Positions 59,661 to 64,000 of a DNA stretch of 64,000 nt are shown one piece after another. The translations under genes were made by a program, and so were the position numbers. Each line of letters opens with the position of its first letter. Position 1 is the stretch's first letter. This DNA is from an uncultured Bacteroidales bacterium (GTDB lineage: Bacteria > Bacteroidota > Bacteroidia > Bacteroidales > F082): contig CAJOEP010000010.1 of NCBI GenBank assembly GCA_905233445.1, positions 32,287 through 96,286 of the forward strand, given 5' to 3'. The notes under the pieces are model-generated. The model saw only the letters and a list, made by a program, of their open reading frames with translations. It ran no database searches and was not told the origin of the DNA.

Positions 59661-60466
59661 TATTTTGCAAAGATATAAAATCCGTCGAAAACATGAGTCG
59701 CCGGACCCGATAAAATTATGTCTTTTATTGAATTGCCTGATTTTTTGAGTCTGACATTCAGTGTTGCAAGCGTTGTCTTTATGTCGATGTTTTCGCCTCC
59801 ATACCACAATGCCGCCGCAATGGCAGAAGCTGTCACGCCAGTGCCGCATGCCAGAGTCTCGTCTTCCACTCCGCGTTCAAAAGTTCTTATATTATATTGA
59901 TTATCAATAATTTCCATAAAATCAACATTGACACCGTCAATCGAAATGCGTTTGTCGTTTCTTATTTCGGCACCATGTTTTCTGACATCATAACGTGACA
60001 GGTTTTCAACTCTCGTTACGTAATGCGGCGAGCCGGTATTGATAATGAGACGTTGGTCGTTCAAGTCGTAGCTGTCAATGTCGCGCATGGTAATTGAAAC
60101 CATGTATTCGTTATCTGAATTTTTGGTTAAAAGAACTTTGTGAGGACCGTCAACTGCTTCATATTCATGATGTTGCGGACATAATCCTTCTTCAGCCGCG
60201 AATGCTGCGATGCATCGTCCTCCGTTGCCGCAAAAGGTGCTCTCATGACCGTCGCAGTTGTAATATTTCATTCTGAAATCGTATTTCTCCGAAGGTAAAA
60301 CCATGATTAATCCGTCGGCACCTACGCCGGTTCTGCGGTCGCAAATGGCCTTCACCTCGTCATCGGTGAGATTGATGGGTGTTTTAATAGCATTTATCAT
60401 GACAAAATCGTTTCCAGCGCCATGATATTTGCTAAATTTAAATCCTTGATAATCAGTGTATTGCAT
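59660..60466 (-). CDS. dapF: Diaminopimelate epimerase
   Basis: 268 residues. It converts LL- to meso-diaminopimelate for peptidoglycan and lysine. Motifs: FSKYHGAGNDFVMI at the N-terminus, catalytic Cys in FCGNGGRCIAAFA and in ETLACGTGVTASAIA, and RTFERGVEDETLACGTG. First gene of a leftward run with GNAT, mltG, manB, DUF2279, TPR and recR; a pair of cell-wall steps (dapF, mltG) are thus linked. The upstream control region 60467-60612 shows a 6-bp palindrome GCCAAA/TTTGGC (60486-60505) but no clear promoter. Confidence 0.95.
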   Translation of the reverse strand: MQYTDYQGFKFSKYHGAGNDFVMINAIKTPINLTDDEVKAICDRRTGVGADGLIMVLPSEKYDFRMKYYNCDGHESTFCGNGGRCIAAFAAEEGLCPQHHEYEAVDGPHKVLLTKNSDNEYMVSITMRDIDSYDLNDQRLIINTGSPHYVTRVENLSRYDVRKHGAEIRNDKRISIDGVNVDFMEIIDNQYNIRTFERGVEDETLACGTGVTASAIAAALWYGGENIDIKTTLATLNVRLKKSGNSIKDIILSGPATHVFDGFYIFAK

Positions 60467-60612
60467 ATTATTTTAAAAATATTTCGCCAAAAATGATAGT
60501 TTGGCAAGAAATTTGATGTAAAAATAATAAAAAAATGAATGTTTTTTGAAATAAAATAACATTTTAATTTTTTTTACGTTAGATATAAAAAATAAACTTA
60601 ATCGTTTTTGAT

Positions 60613-61968
60613 ATGAAAAAGGTATTATTATTTATCGGAGTTTTGTGTGTCGCTCTCCAAGGAAGAGCCGACGGAGTTGATTTTACGGAAGCTGCTTCTA
60701 AAACAGTGAATACAGTGGTGCATATCCGTACCGAAATCGTTACAAAGGGCAACAGTTATTACGATTTCTTCGGGCCGTTGCTTGAACAGCTTTACGGTCA
60801 GCGAATCGAGGCACCTGACAATGTGTCATACGGATTCGGTTCGGGTGTTGTGATTTCGCCTGACGGTTATATCGTGACAAACAACCATGTGGTTGAAGGT
60901 GCGTCTAAGATAGAGGTGTCGTTCAACGACAAGCATAAGAGAGAGGCTCGTGTCATAGGCACCGACCCGACAACCGACATTGCTTTGATAAAGGTTGACG
61001 CTACGGGACTGGAATATCTTGTTTTTGGTGATTCCGACAAGGTGCGTTTGGGTGAATGGGTCTTGGCAGTCGGTAACCCGTTCAACCTAACATCAACGGT
61101 GACAGCAGGTATCGTAAGTGCTAAAGCTAGGAATATCAACATCTTAGGTGAAGGAACAATTGAGTCTTTCATCCAAACCGATGCAGCTGTGAATCCTGGA
61201 AACAGTGGAGGAGCCTTGGTCAATACTAAAGGTGAGCTCATTGGTATCAATGCTGCAATCGCTTCGCGCACAGGTAGTTTTGTGGGCTATTCTTTTGCAA
61301 TACCTTCAAATATTGCACGAAAAGTTGTTGAGGACTTCATGCTCTACGGACGTCTGCAGCGTGCTTATTTGGGAGTTACCATTGATGAAATCACAGATGA
61401 AGTGGCTGAAAAAGAGCACCTTGACGTCTTGTCTGGTGTTTATGTGGTGAATGTTCTGCCGGAAGGAGCTGCAAAAAACGCCGGCATCAAACCGGGTGAT
61501 ATCATCTTGAGTATCAATGATATGAGTGTAGATTCCAAATCTCAGCTGATTGGTGTTGTGGCGCAATTCCGTCCGGGCGACGAGGTCAATGTCAAGGTGA
61601 AACGAAACGGCACTGAGAGAATTATAAAAGTTGCGCTCACAAATGATGAGGGCACTCAGGAAATCCTGACCAGCACCGATTCATTTTATAATGAGACGCT
61701 TGGACTTGTGCTCGAACCTATATCCAACAGTGTGAAAGCAAAAATAAAGAGATCATATGGATTGAAGGTCGTGGAAGTGCGTAACCAGAGTCTTAAAAAC
61801 AGAGGGGTGACCGATGATTTCGTTATCTTGACGGTTAATAATCAGAAGGTTAGCAACGAAGCTGAGTTGAAGAAAGCCCTTGAAGTGAGATATCACGGTA
61901 AGATTCGTGTTGAGGCTACCGACACCAATGGCGACTGGCTTACGATTTTCGAGTTTTATCGAAATTAA
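60613..61968 (+). CDS. htrA: Periplasmic serine protease HtrA/Deg family
   Basis: 451 residues with a Sec signal peptide ending LQGRA. The trypsin-like catalytic triad is His in IVTNNHVVEG, Asp in PTTDIALIKV and Ser in NPGNSGGALV. Two PDZ domains follow, first about 275-355 (LGVTIDEITDEVAEK through GVYVVNVLPEGAAKNAGIKPGDIILSI), second about 365-451. It degrades or refolds damaged envelope proteins. The region before it is very AT-rich, and no TAnnTTTG was recognised, so another sigma factor may control it. 24 bases before sigA. Confidence 0.95.
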   Translation: MKKVLLFIGVLCVALQGRADGVDFTEAASKTVNTVVHIRTEIVTKGNSYYDFFGPLLEQLYGQRIEAPDNVSYGFGSGVVISPDGYIVTNNHVVEGASKIEVSFNDKHKREARVIGTDPTTDIALIKVDATGLEYLVFGDSDKVRLGEWVLAVGNPFNLTSTVTAGIVSAKARNINILGEGTIESFIQTDAAVNPGNSGGALVNTKGELIGINAAIASRTGSFVGYSFAIPSNIARKVVEDFMLYGRLQRAYLGVTIDEITDEVAEKEHLDVLSGVYVVNVLPEGAAKNAGIKPGDIILSINDMSVDSKSQLIGVVAQFRPGDEVNVKVKRNGTERIIKVALTNDEGTQEILTSTDSFYNETLGLVLEPISNSVKAKIKRSYGLKVVEVRNQSLKNRGVTDDFVILTVNNQKVSNEAELKKALEVRYHGKIRVEATDTNGDWLTIFEFYRN

Positions 61969-61992
61969 AAACATTTAAAACATAAAAACAAT

Positions 61993-62862
61993 ATGAGACA
62001 GTTAAAGATTTCTAAATCAATTACTAACCGCGAGCAAGGTGCCCTTGACAAATATCTTGCTGATATCGCCAAGGAGCCGATGATATCTCCCGATGAGGAG
62101 GTGGAGCTTGCTCAAAGGATAAAATTGGGCGACCAAATAGCGCTTGACAAGATGGTGAGAGCTAATCTGAGATTTGTGGTGTCTGTTGCAAAACAATATC
62201 AAAATCAAGGACTTAGCCTCGCTGACTTGATTAACGAAGGCAATGTCGGACTTATCAAAGCTGCACAGCGTTTTGATGAGACCAAAGGTTTTAAATTCAT
62301 CTCCTATGCAGTATGGTGGATACGTCAGGCCATACTGCAGGCCGTTGCTGAACAGTCGAGAATGGTGCGTCTGCCGCTGAACCAGGTCGGTCTTTTAAGC
62401 CGGGTGAAAAAAACAGCGTCGTATCTTGAGCAGCTGTATCAGCGCAAGCCTACAATCAAGGAGATTGCCGACGAACTCGACATGCCAGAGGATAAAGTCG
62501 AGGCGATAATGAAAGTCAACTCAAAGGAGGTGTCGATGGACGCACCGGTAAGCGACGATGATGATTTGACGTTTATCGATACCATGGTGCCTGAAGACAA
62601 TTACGAGACCGACAAAGAGTTGATTTTGAAGATGGAGTCAGACGAGATAAAACGCTCATTGTCAGTGCTTTCTGAAAAAGAAAGACAAGTGATAGGTTAT
62701 TATTTCGGACTTGACAACACAAATCATGCCTATACGCTTGAAGAAATTGGCTGCATGATGGACATGACGCGTGAACGTGTGCGTCAGGTGAAAGACAAGG
62801 CTTTGAAGAAATTAAGGACACGTTCGAAAAAAAGTTTGCTTCGCGTGTTAAATGAAGAGTAA
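61993..62862 (+). CDS. rpoD: Primary RNA polymerase sigma factor, Bacteroidetes type
   Basis: 289 residues, the short primary sigma factor of Bacteroidetes (without the long N-terminal extension found in E. coli sigma-70). Region 1.2/2.1 reads LDKYLADIAKEPMISPDEEVELAQRIKLGD, region 2.3-2.4 is DLINEGNVGLIKAAQRFDETKGFKFISYAVWWIRQAILQAV, region 3 PLNQVGLLSRVKKTASYLEQ, and region 4.2 YTLEEIGCMMDMTRERVRQVKDKALKKLR. It recognises the TAnnTTTG promoters found throughout this window. 24 bases after htrA. Confidence 0.97.
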   Translation: MRQLKISKSITNREQGALDKYLADIAKEPMISPDEEVELAQRIKLGDQIALDKMVRANLRFVVSVAKQYQNQGLSLADLINEGNVGLIKAAQRFDETKGFKFISYAVWWIRQAILQAVAEQSRMVRLPLNQVGLLSRVKKTASYLEQLYQRKPTIKEIADELDMPEDKVEAIMKVNSKEVSMDAPVSDDDDLTFIDTMVPEDNYETDKELILKMESDEIKRSLSVLSEKERQVIGYYFGLDNTNHAYTLEEIGCMMDMTRERVRQVKDKALKKLRTRSKKSLLRVLNEE

Positions 62863-62869
62863 AATTTCG

Positions 62870-62877
62870 TAATTTTG
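62870..62877 (+). promoter_or_regulatory. -7 promoter element for yidC
   Basis: TAATTTTG, 29 bases before the ATG at 62907, directly after the sigA stop. Confidence 0.55.
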
Positions 62878-62906
62878 CACCTTAATTTTTAGGAAAATCT
62901 ATTTAT

Positions 62907-64000
62907 ATGAATAAAAACTCAATTATTGGAATTATCCTTATTATTGGAATTTTAGTCGGATGGTCTATTTGGGTTACACCGTCGAAGGAGGAAATAGCAA
63001 AACAACAGCATTATCGTGACTCGATAGCTCAAGTTAATAGAGAACGCGCACTAGAGGAGCAAAAACGCATTGCAGAAGCTCAGGCTGCCCAAGAACTGGC
63101 TGTGTATCAATCAGATGAAGCCGTCGTATCAGAAGATGTGATGCGCGACAAATATGGTGTTTTCACAACAACAGCATCAGGTGACGAGAAGCTTTACACT
63201 GTGGAAAACGATGTCATGAAGCTGACTCTGACATCAAAAGGTGCGTTTGTCAAGACGGTTGAGCTGAAAGACTATAAAACTTGGGATTCGCTCGCATTGA
63301 TTGGCTTTGACGAGAACACATCAAGGTTTAACCTGTCGTTCTTTGCTTCAAACAGAAGTATCAATACTATTGATTTATTTTTTACTCCTTATTTAAATAA
63401 TGAGAAGTATGAAGGCGACGGAAATATTGTTGTCGGCGATAATCCTTTGGTTATCAGCTTCAAGGCATATACCGACAATCTGACCGACCAACTGAATGAA
63501 AATCAATACATTGAGTTCGTTTATACCATCACAAAGGATGAGTATATGATTGATTTCGACGTGAAGACAGTCAATATGAAGAATGTCATCGCGTCGAACA
63601 CCAATTTTGTCACTCTCGACTGGTATGTTGACCTTTTGAAACAGGAGAAAGCTGTTGATCGTTACAACGGCTCGAACGTGTATTATAAATTCGTAAGCGA
63701 TGACGTTGAATCACTTAGCGGTGACCGTGGCGGAGAGAAAGACGGAGAGGAATCACTTCGTTCAAACCTCAAATGGTTATCGTTTAAACAGCGTTTCTTC
63801 AGCTACTCGCTTATCGCTAAGGAAAACTTTAGCTCGGCTGTCATTGGCATGAAGACCGATTTGAGGACCAAAAATCCTCGTTATCTCAAGACCATGTATG
63901 CCACTGTTGACGTGCCGTTCGATGCTTTCCAAGAGAACAACACAATGCCGATGCAGTTCTATTTCGGACCTAACAGTCTGAAAATCATGGACAAATACGA
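62907..64000 (+). CDS. yidC: Membrane protein insertase YidC, N-terminal part (runs off the right edge)
   Basis: 364 complete codons are visible, read from ATG 62907, with no stop. The start is one membrane helix (IIGIILIIGILVGWSIWVTPS), followed by a charged linker and a periplasmic beta-supersandwich (VENDVMKLTLTSKGAFVKTVELKDYKTWD, YIEFVYTITKDEYMIDFDV, LKWLSFKQRFFSYSLIA), the P1 domain of Gram-negative YidC. The conserved insertase core with five helices would lie beyond the window. YidC inserts membrane proteins with or without SecYEG. Confidence 0.93.
   Translation, partial: MNKNSIIGIILIIGILVGWSIWVTPSKEEIAKQQHYRDSIAQVNRERALEEQKRIAEAQAAQELAVYQSDEAVVSEDVMRDKYGVFTTTASGDEKLYTVENDVMKLTLTSKGAFVKTVELKDYKTWDSLALIGFDENTSRFNLSFFASNRSINTIDLFFTPYLNNEKYEGDGNIVVGDNPLVISFKAYTDNLTDQLNENQYIEFVYTITKDEYMIDFDVKTVNMKNVIASNTNFVTLDWYVDLLKQEKAVDRYNGSNVYYKFVSDDVESLSGDRGGEKDGEESLRSNLKWLSFKQRFFSYSLIAKENFSSAVIGMKTDLRTKNPRYLKTMYATVDVPFDAFQENNTMPMQFYFGPNSLKIMDKY

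Overview
The window is an ordinary-looking, gene-dense chromosomal stretch of a Bacteroidetes bacterium, most likely a member of Bacteroidales. Three things point there. Over twenty genes are preceded by the Bacteroidetes -7 element TAnnTTTG, often with a TTG about 20 bases upstream, and few have a Shine-Dalgarno sequence. The primary sigma factor is the short 289-residue Bacteroidetes type. The protein families are typical of the group: PG0541-type PII-like protein beside an RND pump, ArsP_2 exporter, DUF2279, M49 lipoprotein, prohibitin next to smpB. No prophage, insertion sequence, CRISPR array or rRNA was seen.

Layout. 1-1.2 kb: the start of a lipoprotein, a broken tRNA-Ser(UGA), an intact tRNA-Ser(CGA) and a YoeB-type toxin-antitoxin pair. 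1.3-7 kb: a CsgG-like/lectin-like secreted protein, Hsp20, a metal exporter, rimM-trmN6, a small EamA-type transporter and carbamate kinase. 7-11.3 kb (leftward): MATE pump, Fe-S RecB-type nuclease and dnaB. 11.3-20 kb (rightward except trmH): a DnaA-box-like cluster, coiled-coil lipoprotein, NtrC-type regulator, OPT transporter, pepT, TPR membrane protein, fmt and HU. 20-27.6 kb: recQ, typA/bipA, an HPt-bearing hybrid kinase and a mutarotase lipoprotein. 27.6-33.4 kb: a leftward RND efflux operon with a PII-like protein. 33.5-41 kb: TrkH, then an envelope lipid operon (LtaS-like transferase, lipid kinase, MscS channel) and an M23 peptidase. 41-44.4 kb: prohibitin, smpB, thioredoxin-like protein and beta-helix lipoprotein. 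44.5-53 kb: an M49 peptidase fused to a nicotinamidase, an outer-membrane barrel, tex, aroE, a small membrane protein and a large TPR protein. 53-60.5 kb: glmM with a 75-residue RHH-like protein, facing a long leftward run dapF-GNAT-mltG-manB-DUF2279-TPR-recR. 60.6-64 kb: htrA, sigA and the start of yidC.

The most unusual items are: (1) a single uninterrupted ORF joining a lipoprotein dipeptidyl peptidase III to a nicotinamidase domain with all catalytic and metal residues present; (2) a family of heptamer-periodic, partly inverted repeats that begin in or at stop codons of at least six genes; (3) a truncated tRNA-Ser(UGA) beside an intact tRNA-Ser(CGA); (4) 14-bp direct repeats at a 21-bp period, plus a rare strong Shine-Dalgarno, in front of hsp20; (5) a GSFTSA loop in place of GAFTGA in an NtrC-type activator. 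All functional calls come from reading the sequence; no database search was run.
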